The position numbers and the translations under genes were made by a program. Shown here piece after piece: positions 7,765 to 14,325 of a stretch of 29,533 nucleotides of DNA. How positions within the stretch are numbered: the first letter of the stretch is position 1; the number at the start of each line of letters is the position of its first letter. The stretch is from a virus. Under the pieces are notes generated by a model. The model was not told the origin of the DNA and made no database searches. It worked only from the letters and a program-made list of their open reading frames with translations. The stretch covers positions 1-29,533 of IMG/VR virus record IMGVR_UViG_3300024346_000365. One strand, 5' to 3'.

Positions 7765-8973
7765 ATGGATGTAACAATATACACAAAAACTAACTGTCCT
7801 TTTTGCGAAAAAGCCAAAGCCTGGTTTAAGCAAAGAGGAATACAATATACAAAAATCGTACTAGACGATGAAGAACAACGACTTTCGTTTTATCAAAAGA
7901 TATCTAATGGCAAAGAAGTACGATCAGTACCACAAATTTTTATTGATGATAAGCACATTGGTACTTACAACGATTTAATGGCGATCGCTGATACACTTGT
8001 TAAGAAGCAAGGTGGTCTAATGGAATTCAGTGAGACATATAAGCCGTTTCATTATCCATGGGCTGTTGATATTACAACAAGACATGAAAAGATGCATTGG
8101 ATCGAAGATGAGCTAGACTTATCAGAAGATGTAGCCGATTGGAAAATGGGTAAGATGACTCCCATAGAAAAAGAATATGTTACTAATATTCTTCGTTTGT
8201 TTACTCAATCAGATGTTGCTGTTGGTCAGAACTATTTTGATCAGTTTATTCCTAAGTTTAAGAATAATGAAATCAGAAATATGCTAGGGTCATTTGCGGC
8301 TCGTGAGGGTATCCATCAGAGAGCTTATGCTTTACTGAATGAAACCCTTGGACTACCTGATAGTGAGTACCACGCGTTTCTAGAGTATTCAGAAATGGCC
8401 GATAAGATTGACTACATGAGAAAAGCTGATACCAATACTTTACGAGGTCTTGGTTTATCATTAGCTAAATCAGTATTCAATGAAGGTGTTGCTTTATTTG
8501 CTTCTTTCGTTATGTTACTTAACTTTCAACGCTACGGTAAAATGAAAGGTATGGGTAAGGTAGTAGAGTGGTCTATTCGTGACGAGTCAATTCACGTTGA
8601 AGGTAACTCAAAACTATTTAAAGCATTTATTAAAGAGCACAGTCGTGTTGTTGATGATGGCTTCAAAAAAGAAATCTACGAAATGTCAAAGGATATTGTA
8701 GATCTCGAAGATAAGTTTATTGAGCTTGCTTACGCAATGGGTGCTATCGAAGGCCTAGCTAAAGAAGAAGTCAAACAATATATTCGTTATATTACAGACA
8801 GACGCTTACTACAGCTTGGTATGAAGCCAAACTTTAAAGTAAAAGAGAATCCACTTCCTTGGTTGGAATGGGTATTAAATGGTGCAGATCACACAAACTT
8901 CTTTGAAAATCGTGTAACCGAATATGAGGTTGCTGGTTTACAAGGAGATTGGGATAACGCCTACGCAAGTTAA
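7765..8973 (+). CDS. nrdB: Glutaredoxin-ribonucleotide reductase beta subunit fusion (NrdB)
   Basis: The product is 402 aa. Residues 1-80 are a glutaredoxin with active site CPFC (C11, C14) and the cis-Pro segment SVPQIF. Residues ~88-402 are a class I beta subunit. Iron ligands fit D150, E181, H184, E240, E274 and H277, and the radical tyrosine is Y188 in EGIHQRAY, matching E. coli D84, E115, H118, E204, E238, H241 and Y122. The C-terminal tail should dock on NrdA. ATG 7765 follows AAGGA by 8 nt; the upstream ATG 7735 lies inside nrdA. The fused glutaredoxin probably re-reduces the NrdA tail. Grx-NrdB fusions are known in a few bacteria. GCGATCGC occurs at 7981. Confidence 0.96.
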   Translation: MDVTIYTKTNCPFCEKAKAWFKQRGIQYTKIVLDDEEQRLSFYQKISNGKEVRSVPQIFIDDKHIGTYNDLMAIADTLVKKQGGLMEFSETYKPFHYPWAVDITTRHEKMHWIEDELDLSEDVADWKMGKMTPIEKEYVTNILRLFTQSDVAVGQNYFDQFIPKFKNNEIRNMLGSFAAREGIHQRAYALLNETLGLPDSEYHAFLEYSEMADKIDYMRKADTNTLRGLGLSLAKSVFNEGVALFASFVMLLNFQRYGKMKGMGKVVEWSIRDESIHVEGNSKLFKAFIKEHSRVVDDGFKKEIYEMSKDIVDLEDKFIELAYAMGAIEGLAKEEVKQYIRYITDRRLLQLGMKPNFKVKENPLPWLEWVLNGADHTNFFENRVTEYEVAGLQGDWDNAYAS

Positions 8974-8987
8974 TTGAGTAACAAATA

Positions 8988-10187
8988 ATGATTGATATAG
9001 TACCATTTCAAAATGTTTTAGATCAACTTAAGGACGATGGAAACTATCGTGTCTTTAACGATATAGTTAGAGAGCGCGGTAAGTTTCCTCGTGCTACATG
9101 GTATTCTAAATATAGTCCAAAAACAATAATTAGTTGGTGCTCCAACGATTATCTAGGTATGGGTCAAAATCAATATGTGATTGATGCGATGTCTACTGCT
9201 TTAGAAAAGACAGGAAGTGGTAGTGGAGGAACACGTAATATTGGTGGCACCTCTCACTATCATGTTACGTTAGAAAAAGTATTAGCTGATTTGCATTCTA
9301 AACCAGCTGGTCTTTTGTTTACTTCAGCTTATGTTGCAAACGAATGGAGCATGATCGCTCTATCACGTATTATTCCAAAAATATGTTTTGTTTCTGATAA
9401 TAAGAATCACGCTTCATTGATTGTTGGGATAAACCACTCTCGCGCTCATAAACATATATTTGAACATAACAATATGGAATCGCTAGAAGAGTGTTTACAA
9501 GTTACTGTTGAAGCTGGTTATGTACCATGTATTGTATTTGAATCAGTATATAGTATGGATGGAGATGTCGCTCCTATTGAAGAGATTTGCGATTTAGCAG
9601 ATCAGTATGGTGCAATCACATATATCGACGAAGTACATGCCGTAGGTTTATACGGAGACACAGGTGCAGGATACTGCGAAAAATTAGGATTACAAGAGAG
9701 GGTAGATATAATTAATGGAACTTTGGGAAAAGCGTTTGGTGGCCACGGAGGTTATATTGTTGGTGATAATGTTGTGCTTGATGCTATCAGAAGTGTAGCA
9801 AGTGGATTTATATTCACAACTTCTTTATCTCCTGTAATGTGTGCAGGCTCTATTGCCTCAATACGATACTTGCAAGACCATAATGAGATTAGAGAGAAAC
9901 ACCAACGTAACAGTTCAATTGTAAAAGAAATGATTATAGAAGCTGGACTCGAAGTACACGAAGAAGCTTGTACTCATATTATTCCAGTTATGGTTGGAGA
10001 TTCTAAACGTTGTAAAGCAATGTCAGATTATCTCTTAAACACTCATGGAATCTATATACAACCAATTAACTATCCAACTGTTGATAGAGGAACAGAACGA
10101 TTAAGAATTACGCCCACCCCCATACATACAACCACAATGATGTATGAGTTAGTTGAGGCACTCGTAGACACGTTTGAAAATATTTAA
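8988..10187 (+). CDS. hemA: 5-aminolevulinate synthase (ALAS)
   Basis: This 399-aa protein aligns along its length with alphaproteobacterial ALAS (Rhodobacter, ~400 aa), which condenses glycine and succinyl-CoA to 5-aminolevulinate, the first step of C4 tetrapyrrole synthesis. The PLP lysine is K248 (NGTLGKAF); D214 and H217 lie in [10 protein letters not shown]. The glycine-rich [10 protein letters not shown] segment, ESVYSMDGD and the QPINYPTV...GTERLR segment are intact. The TGTRN and YIDE-H pattern fits ALAS better than KBL or BioF, although these are in the same fold family. It sits 14 nt after nrdB, in the same operon. It is an auxiliary metabolic gene, probably raising host heme or porphyrin supply, and it implies a host able to use the C4 route. 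Confidence 0.94.
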   Translation: MIDIVPFQNVLDQLKDDGNYRVFNDIVRERGKFPRATWYSKYSPKTIISWCSNDYLGMGQNQYVIDAMSTALEKTGSGSGGTRNIGGTSHYHVTLEKVLADLHSKPAGLLFTSAYVANEWSMIALSRIIPKICFVSDNKNHASLIVGINHSRAHKHIFEHNNMESLEECLQVTVEAGYVPCIVFESVYSMDGDVAPIEEICDLADQYGAITYIDEVHAVGLYGDTGAGYCEKLGLQERVDIINGTLGKAFGGHGGYIVGDNVVLDAIRSVASGFIFTTSLSPVMCAGSIASIRYLQDHNEIREKHQRNSSIVKEMIIEAGLEVHEEACTHIIPVMVGDSKRCKAMSDYLLNTHGIYIQPINYPTVDRGTERLRITPTPIHTTTMMYELVEALVDTFENI

Positions 10188-10206
10188 ATTTGCCTAAATA
10201 ATTATT

Positions 10207-11043
10207 ATGAAATGGTTAACTTTATTCACATCACTTACACTGGCAACAACAGCTGCCTACTTTAGTATTGTCGGTTTAATGACAATCTTTAGTGGTGCTG
10301 CTTTGAGTATCGCCTTTATGGCAAGTGTACTTGAATTTGGTAAAATTGTTTCTGCTGCGTGGTTACACTACGAATGGGAACGTATTAATAATTTAGTACG
10401 TGCTTATTTTACTGGTGCAGTTATTGTTCTCATGCTTATAACAAGTATGGGTATTTTTGGATATCTTTCCAAAGCACATATTGATGCTGCAATAACCGGT
10501 GATAGTTTTAGCCTTGAAGCAAGTATTTTAGATAAGAGATTAGATGGTAAGCAATTACAACTAGATAATCTTACAGGACGATTAGAGAGTTTAGATTATG
10601 TCTTACAGACAAGTCAACCGAAAGATCGTAACTATGTTAATAAAGTACAGACAACAGAACGCAACGAAATTAATGCTAGTATTGATTTATTAGTAGACGA
10701 TATCGTAGAATTGAACGAAAAGAAGATGCCAATATTAAGACAGCAATTAGACCAAGAAGCAGAACTTGGGCCTGTCAAATATATAGCGGACATGATATAT
10801 GGTGACGATGCAGAATCTTATTATGATAATGCAGTTCGTTGGATTATATTAACAATCATATTCGTATTTGATCCTCTTGCTATTATGCTCTTAATTGTGA
10901 GTACAGCAGCATTTAAACGTGAACGAGAGAAACCCGCTAAACCTCTTATTGATGAGAATCAAGTAATGAATATGGAAATTGAAGAACAACGTAGTGATGG
11001 GACAGGCGGACTATTCTCTGCGGTAACGAGACGAAAAATATGA
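10207..11043 (+). CDS. Membrane protein with coiled-coil insert, unknown function
   Basis: The 278-aa product has three N-terminal hydrophobic helices (~4-28, 30-53, 65-87). A large soluble helical region follows (~100-195; RLDGKQLQLDNLTGRLESLD), then a fourth membrane helix (~212-236, WIILTIIFVFDPLAIMLL) and a basic/acidic tail. The ASVLEFGKIVSAAWLHYEWERI segment, with acidic and basic residues in or near the membrane, resembles a membrane protein family I recall in large marine phages, of unknown function. The gene lies in the nrd-ALAS operon and overlaps the co-chaperonin start (ATGA). There is no signal for export. An effect on the host inner membrane is likely but unproven. Confidence 0.85.
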   Translation: MKWLTLFTSLTLATTAAYFSIVGLMTIFSGAALSIAFMASVLEFGKIVSAAWLHYEWERINNLVRAYFTGAVIVLMLITSMGIFGYLSKAHIDAAITGDSFSLEASILDKRLDGKQLQLDNLTGRLESLDYVLQTSQPKDRNYVNKVQTTERNEINASIDLLVDDIVELNEKKMPILRQQLDQEAELGPVKYIADMIYGDDAESYYDNAVRWIILTIIFVFDPLAIMLLIVSTAAFKREREKPAKPLIDENQVMNMEIEEQRSDGTGGLFSAVTRRKI

Positions 11044-11303
11044 GTATCAAAATGATAGGTGACAATGTGTTAGTAGCAGCTGCGCCAAAAGAAACAGAGA
11101 CAGCGGGTGGTATTATATTATCATCTGAAGTTAAAGCAACAGCATCAGAACCTGGTGTAGTAATTGCTAAAGGGCCAGAAGTAACTTGGCTCGAACAAGG
11201 CGATACGGTATATCTCCAATGGGATAAATCAATGCCAGTCAGAATTAAAGGACAAGACGCTGTCATAGTCCATTCCGATTATATCAGGGCAGTAATATCA
11301 TGA
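11040..11303 (+). CDS. GroES/gp31-like co-chaperonin
   Basis: The 87-aa product fits the Cpn10 fold: MIGDNVLVAAAP, mobile-loop region TAGGIIL, GVVIAKGP, GDTVYLQWD and a C-terminal strand YIRAVI. In the family the mobile loop, ending in a hydrophobic GGIxL-type motif, docks on GroEL. The segment here (E-T-A-G-G-I-I-L) is well conserved. T4 gp31 and phage homologues replace host GroES to fold the major capsid protein inside GroEL. The gene starts within the preceding stop (ATGA) and its end overlaps the next gene, so all are translationally coupled. It is shorter than T4 gp31 (111 aa) and closer to bacterial GroES length (~97 aa). Confidence 0.85.
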   Translation: MSIKMIGDNVLVAAAPKETETAGGIILSSEVKATASEPGVVIAKGPEVTWLEQGDTVYLQWDKSMPVRIKGQDAVIVHSDYIRAVIS

Positions 11304-11716
11304 ACATGAAAAAATTAATGTGGGGTGGTTTAGGATTCCTTTCATTAGGTGTTGCATATGTAGGAGTTATCCTACCAGGTATTCCTTTTAGTATTCCTGC
11401 TGTATTCGCAGCTTATTGTTTTGCTAAAAGTTCAGATAAAATGCATGCATGGTTATATGGACATAAATTGTTTGGACCGTTTTTAACTAACTGGGAAACA
11501 AAGAAAGTATTTCCACAAAAGGCAAAGTACATGATGTTAGGCATGATGGCTTTCGCTTTATTGTGTATGATAGTATTTACAGGGAACTGGAAAGCAGTAG
11601 CTTATTCAGGTACATTTATGACCCTTGGTGCGCTATGGGGGTGGAGATATCCTTCTACACCAGAAGAATATGATCGCCGTAAAGCAGCTGGGGAAAAAAT
11701 AGGATTGTTTAAGTAA
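11300..11716 (+). CDS. DUF454 (YbaN-like) inner-membrane protein
   Basis: The 138-aa product matches the DUF454 pattern: a first membrane helix (WGGLGFLSLGVAYVGVILPGIP), then FAAYCFAKSSDKMHAWLYGHKLFGPFLTNW, closely matching the aromatic/basic segment of E. coli YbaN. Two further hydrophobic stretches follow (MMLGMMAFALLCMIVF; AVAYSGTFMTLGALWGW) and a short polar tail. The biochemical role of DUF454 is unknown. Such genes are ordinary in proteobacteria but unusual in phage genomes, so transfer from a host is likely. It overlaps the co-chaperonin stop (ATGA), and its own stop overlaps the next start (TAATG). Confidence 0.85.
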   Translation: MNMKKLMWGGLGFLSLGVAYVGVILPGIPFSIPAVFAAYCFAKSSDKMHAWLYGHKLFGPFLTNWETKKVFPQKAKYMMLGMMAFALLCMIVFTGNWKAVAYSGTFMTLGALWGWRYPSTPEEYDRRKAAGEKIGLFK

Positions 11717-11913
11717 TGGACGAAGATTTTCCGACACACAACGATTATGATAATTGGCTCAAAATGAACGCGTTTATGGAACACATGCGTGCGGCTCATT
11801 GGGCTCATATAATGGAACTTGAGCTTGATCGCTTAGATGAAATAGATATGATAGTTGATTGTATGGAGGAGTTTCCGGAAGTAGAAGAATTATTAAAGGA
11901 GATTATCACATGA
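11716..11913 (+). CDS. Small acidic protein, unknown function
   Basis: This 65-aa, strongly acidic and helical protein contains a His/Trp-rich stretch (MRAAHWAHIMELELDRLDEID) and an acidic C-terminal helix. The ATG overlaps the stop of the DUF454 gene, and its stop overlaps a 25-codon reading frame that begins ATGA. Small acidic early proteins in T4-like phages often bind and inhibit host proteins, but nothing here identifies a target. No family is recognised. The support is the intact coupled frame and the codon use. Confidence 0.6.
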   Translation: MDEDFPTHNDYDNWLKMNAFMEHMRAAHWAHIMELELDRLDEIDMIVDCMEEFPEVEELLKEIIT

Positions 11914-11987
11914 GTCTTAAAGTGAAGTTAAGAAAGTATCTATCCCCAGAGTCACACAAAGGTACTATAGTAAATTTATATGTCTAA
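11910..11987 (+). CDS. Putative micro-protein, 25 aa
   Basis: An ATG overlaps the preceding TGA (ATGA), and the frame runs to a TAA at 11985, overlapping the next gene's start at 11980. The product (MSLKVKLRKYLSPESHKGTI, then VNLYV) is basic. It fills the only gap between two coupled genes. Support is context and overlap only, with no recognised family. It could instead be a non-functional bridge in the operon. Confidence 0.35.
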   Translation: MSLKVKLRKYLSPESHKGTIVNLYV

Positions 11988-12177
11988 GAAAACAACTGAA
12001 GAAAAGATTTTGCAGGTAGTTAACCTGTCACCCGATGAGTCATTCATCGAAAAACTAACAGATATACATCCAATGACCCAAATAGCATACGCAAGTGTGT
12101 TACAGGTTGTTGTGTTTGGATTAATGTTATTATCGTTTGCATCTATTAATTATGTAATAACAAATATTATAGGTTGA
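11980..12177 (+). CDS. Small single-span membrane protein
   Basis: The 65-aa product has a soluble charged N-terminus (MSKKTTEEKILQVV) and a C-terminal hydrophobic region (~36-65, YASVLQVVVFGLMLLSFASI). This predicts one membrane span and a very short tail. No family is recognised. Its TGA stop lies inside the TTGACA box of the next early promoter (12174-12179), so the coding end and the promoter share bases. Possible roles include membrane targeting or superinfection interference, without direct evidence. Confidence 0.6.
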   Translation: MSKKTTEEKILQVVNLSPDESFIEKLTDIHPMTQIAYASVLQVVVFGLMLLSFASINYVITNIIG

Positions 12178-12202
12178 CAAACGGTTAAAAGTGTGATATA
12201 AT
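12174..12202 (+). promoter_or_regulatory. Sigma70-type early promoter, extended -10
   Basis: TTGACA (12174-12179), 17 bp, TGATATAAT with TATAAT at 12197-12202. The -35 box contains the stop codon of the upstream membrane protein gene. Confidence 0.9.
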
Positions 12203-12231
12203 ATAAATTAAATTATGTTCAGGAGAATATT

Positions 12232-12471
12232 ATGAGTGATTTTGAAATTTCAAACAGAGGTACAACCGAAGAAATTAGATTATCCAGACAACTCGCAAAT
12301 GAGGTGGATTGGGTAATTCAATCAGGTGGAGTACTTGCTGTCCAGATAGAAAACGCGTATAAGCCATTAAAAGCTTTTTACGAAAGACAACTTGCAAATG
12401 AAGGTTATGAGGAAAGTACTTTCCCTAAGCCTTTGCAGAACGATTTATTCAATAAGGAGATTTGGGAATAA
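12232..12471 (+). CDS. Small conserved-looking phage protein, unknown function
   Basis: The 79-aa product is soluble and mixed helical, with no membrane segment: MSDFEISNRGTTEEIRL, then RQLANEVDWVIQSGGVLAVQIENAYKP, then a charged C-terminus. AGGAGA lies 6 nt before the ATG, and a near-perfect early promoter lies ~30 nt upstream. It is the first gene of a run of four overlapping small genes ending in a glutaredoxin. Its stop overlaps the next ATG (TAATG). No motif points to a function. Confidence 0.65.
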   Translation: MSDFEISNRGTTEEIRLSRQLANEVDWVIQSGGVLAVQIENAYKPLKAFYERQLANEGYEESTFPKPLQNDLFNKEIWE

Positions 12472-12662
12472 TGCCAAAAATCTATGAGAGTCCCGATAAA
12501 GGGAAAACGGTCTATGCAAGAGAAATGGGCTCACCTGTGAGTAGCCGGACTCTTGTAGAAGAATTAAAGAAACCTTATACTAATGGAGTTGTAGGAATGG
12601 ACAATTCAGAAATAGAATTAGCTCGAAAAGTTTCTAAGACTTGGAGCATGGAGCAAGATTAA
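12471..12662 (+). CDS. Small phage protein, unknown function
   Basis: The 63-aa product starts at ATG 12471, which overlaps the previous stop (TAATG) with AAGGAGA 10 nt upstream. The sequence is polar: MPKIYESPDKGKTVYAREMG, then SPVSSRTLVEEL and KVSKTWSMEQD at the end. The KGKTVYAR-type segment recalls short proteins in marine T4-like phages that I cannot name. It ends by overlapping the next ATG. The function is unknown. Confidence 0.6.
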   Translation: MPKIYESPDKGKTVYAREMGSPVSSRTLVEELKKPYTNGVVGMDNSEIELARKVSKTWSMEQD

Positions 12663-13000
12663 TGACTGAATATGTTAAAGTGAGTTGTGTGTCTATGTTT
12701 AGACAAACCTATATGATTCCTGTTGATGAATTGCAGCAAGAGAATACTGAAATTGATATTCTTCAAGATCCAGCTAAACAAATAGAATGGGCTGAAGATA
12801 GTGTATCATCAGAATCAGTAGATGAGTTCTCTCAGAAGTGGTTGGGTGAAACTATTACAGAATCTTCTATATTAACAACAGATCAAGTATTAGATTTATT
12901 TGATAAAGATAATCCTAATCTTGTTAAAGAATGGGATAGAGAACGTAAGTTAAAATTCGTTCGTAATTGGAAGGTACCAGCTCATCCTACTGCAAAGTGA
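12662..13000 (+). CDS. Phage protein of unknown function, 112 aa
   Basis: The start is ATG 12662, overlapping the upstream TAA; a GGAG about 11 nt upstream may serve as the ribosome site. The protein is acidic: MTEYVKVSCVSMFRQTYMIP, then an acidic middle (EDSVSSESVDEFSQKW) and a charged C-terminus with DRERKLKFVRNW. Its TGA overlaps the GTG start of the glutaredoxin gene (GTGA), so the two are probably translated together. No catalytic or metal-binding motif is evident. Confidence 0.65.
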   Translation: MTEYVKVSCVSMFRQTYMIPVDELQQENTEIDILQDPAKQIEWAEDSVSSESVDEFSQKWLGETITESSILTTDQVLDLFDKDNPNLVKEWDRERKLKFVRNWKVPAHPTAK

Positions 13001-13242
13001 TTAAAATTTATGGTGTTGCCTCTTGCGGTACTTGTGAAACTGCTAAGAAAAAATGTCAAGAGTTTGGTGTCGAATACGAATACTACGATATAGTATACCG
13101 ACGATATTATTTAGAAGCTGTTGAAGCCAATGCTGATATGACTAAAATTCCACATATCATTGTAGATGGTGAATACATAGGTGATTATAAAAACCTATTA
13201 AGCTTTCTCAGAGGTGTAAGATATGGAATTAAAGGAATATAA
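12997..13242 (+). CDS. Glutaredoxin-like protein (CGTC active site)
   Basis: The 81-aa product from GTG 12997 begins with a beta strand (IKIYGVAS) and an active-site CGTC (C11, C14). A later cis-Pro segment (KIPHIIVDG) and the GEYIGDYKNLLSFL glutathione-site pattern place it in the glutaredoxin fold. It would donate electrons to NrdA or other disulfides and is distinct from the CPFC glutaredoxin fused to NrdB. The GTG overlaps the previous stop (GTGA); a longer frame from TTG 12967 has no support. A divergent YDIVYRRYYLEAVEAN insert follows the second strand. T4 likewise carries its own thioredoxin/glutaredoxin-like NrdC. Confidence 0.85.
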   Translation: MIKIYGVASCGTCETAKKKCQEFGVEYEYYDIVYRRYYLEAVEANADMTKIPHIIVDGEYIGDYKNLLSFLRGVRYGIKGI

Positions 13243-13401
13243 GTGTTAGATAAATTCAATCACTGGAAAGATGTATGCAAGGTACATTGGAAAGAAATTG
13301 TTACACTATCGGTAGCATTACATTGGATAGTTGACTTGTTTATTTTAGGACCTATTGTATTCTTTTTAGGTGTCATGTTTGGTTTACATTTGGAGCATTA
13401 A
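13243..13401 (+). CDS. Tiny membrane protein, 52 aa (MLDKF family, copy 1)
   Basis: GTG 13243 directly follows the glutaredoxin TAA and has AAAGGA 7 nt upstream. The product has a soluble N-terminus (MLDKFNHWKDVCKVHWKEIV) and a hydrophobic C-terminal half (IVDLFILGPIVFFLGVMFGL). It ends in HLEH, giving one strong span or a tight hairpin of two. The next tiny gene also begins MLDKF and also has a C-terminal span, so the two may be diverged duplicates. Holin-like or membrane-signalling roles are possible; there is no direct evidence. Confidence 0.65.
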   Translation: MLDKFNHWKDVCKVHWKEIVTLSVALHWIVDLFILGPIVFFLGVMFGLHLEH

Positions 13402-13406
13402 TATTA

Positions 13407-13520
13407 ATGTTAGATAAATTTTTAGATAACTTACAAGCGTGGAGTATTACCGCTTTAGTATATGTTGGTATGGCTTTATGGTGCTTAATATTTCTTATTA
13501 TAGGTTTTAGTTATTTGTAG
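13407..13520 (+). CDS. Tiny membrane protein, 37 aa (MLDKF family, copy 2)
   Basis: The ATG at 13407 lies 5 nt after the previous stop, with GGAG 11 nt upstream. The product is MLDKFLDNLQAWSITALVYV followed by a hydrophobic stretch to its end, so one membrane span fills most of it. The first five residues match the preceding tiny protein. The stop is immediately followed by the TATAAATA of a late promoter. The function is unknown. Confidence 0.55.
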   Translation: MLDKFLDNLQAWSITALVYVGMALWCLIFLIIGFSYL

Positions 13521-13555
13521 TATAAATAACCGTTATAAACAATAATAGGGTTATT
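13521..13555 (+). promoter_or_regulatory. T4-type late promoter overlapped by a leader hairpin
   Basis: TATAAATA (13521-13528) precedes the thermonuclease gene. AATAACC (13525-13531) is perfectly complementary to GGTTATT (13549-13555), which follows and partly includes the AGGG ribosome site. Transcripts starting from the late promoter (expected ~13534) would lack the 5' arm, while read-through early RNA would contain the full hairpin. The stem is weak (7 bp, two G-C pairs, 17-nt loop). Confidence 0.5.
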
Positions 13556-13558
13556 AAC

Positions 13559-14041
13559 ATGTATGAATATAGAACAAAATTAATTAAAGTCGTTGATGGT
13601 GATACAGTAGACGTAGATATCGATCTCGGCTTTGGAATCTGGTTAAGAGATGAACGAGTCCGTATTATGGGGATTGATACTCCAGAATCTAGAACTCGAA
13701 ATAAGGTTGAAAAACTTTTTGGAAAGGCAGCTAGTAAAAGATTAAAAGAATTGCTAGGACCAAAACCAGTATTGAGAACTCAGGTTGCTCGTGATGGTGA
13801 AGATATGAAAGGCAAGTTCGGTCGTATCCTTGGAGACTTTGATGTCTACTGTTCAACAACAGACTCATGGCGTCCAGTGACAGTTGTGTTGTCTGCGGAA
13901 GGTCATTGTGTACCTTACACAGGTGGATCTAAAGAAGATACTCTTGCTGCTCATTTAGTTAACAGAGAAAAGTTATTAGAGTCAGGTTATGTTGATAAGA
14001 AACAATATGATAAGCTAATGGCTACAGGTAAATATATTTAA
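13559..14041 (+). CDS. Thermonuclease (staphylococcal-nuclease-like, SNc domain)
   Basis: The 160-aa product has the SNc core: KVVDGDTVDVDID, then RVRIMGIDTPESR and GKFGRILG. The catalytic set of staphylococcal nuclease is present as R35, D40, E43 and R89, with D13 and D15 near the metal site. Such enzymes cleave DNA and RNA with calcium. There is no signal peptide, so it would act in the cytoplasm, possibly in host DNA breakdown or processing of phage DNA. SNc proteins of this length occur in several marine T4-like phages. A late promoter and a possible leader hairpin lie directly upstream, implying late expression. Confidence 0.92.
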   Translation: MYEYRTKLIKVVDGDTVDVDIDLGFGIWLRDERVRIMGIDTPESRTRNKVEKLFGKAASKRLKELLGPKPVLRTQVARDGEDMKGKFGRILGDFDVYCSTTDSWRPVTVVLSAEGHCVPYTGGSKEDTLAAHLVNREKLLESGYVDKKQYDKLMATGKYI

Positions 14042-14057
14042 ATAATGGAGAATTGTT

Positions 14058-14261
14058 ATGCCAATCAAATTCAAAGAAAATCAAGTAGTTAGAGATAAGG
14101 CTACAGGAAAGAAAACCACTCATAGATTTCATATGAACGCAACTGCGTTAAAGGAATTACTTGAAACATTTTCAAGACGTGGTACTTCTCCAAAACTTAG
14201 GCAAAAGATACGCAACGAATTGATTCGAAGAAACGTTGAAATTCCTGCGATCGCTGATTGA
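14058..14261 (+). CDS. Small basic conserved phage protein
   Basis: The 67-aa basic product begins MPIKFKENQVVRDKATGKKT and ends in a KLRQKIRNELIRRNVEIP pattern. I recall very similar small proteins in marine T4-like phages. The charge (many Lys/Arg) suggests nucleic acid or ribosome contact, but the function is unknown. GGAGA lies 8 nt before the ATG. The gene's end contains the octamer GCGATCGC (14247-14254), and the stop codon begins an AT-rich hairpin that precedes the RNA promoter. Confidence 0.8.
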   Translation: MPIKFKENQVVRDKATGKKTTHRFHMNATALKELLETFSRRGTSPKLRQKIRNELIRRNVEIPAIAD

Positions 14262-14282
14262 AAATAAGTCAATTATTTTTCA
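14259..14282 (+). terminator. AT-rich hairpin, possible weak terminator
   Basis: TGAAAATAA and TTATTTTTCA pair around a GTCAA loop, with a T5 run in the second arm. The stem has only two G-C pairs, so termination would be weak. It separates the small basic gene from the RNA promoter. Confidence 0.35.
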
Positions 14283-14290
14283 TCTAGGGG

Positions 14291-14319
14291 TTGACAAGGG
14301 CCCCAAACTGTGATATAAT
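14291..14319 (+). promoter_or_regulatory. Sigma70-type early promoter driving candidate ncRNA 1
   Basis: TTGACA (14291-14296), 17 bp, TGATATAAT with TATAAT at 14314-14319; transcription is expected to start near 14326. No protein gene begins within 400 nt downstream. Confidence 0.9.
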
Positions 14320-14325
14320 ATACTT

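Noticed and set aside
10946-11266. 106-codon minus-strand frame over the co-chaperonin
   Set aside because: It is antisense to two well-supported coupled genes, with no promoter or family resemblance.
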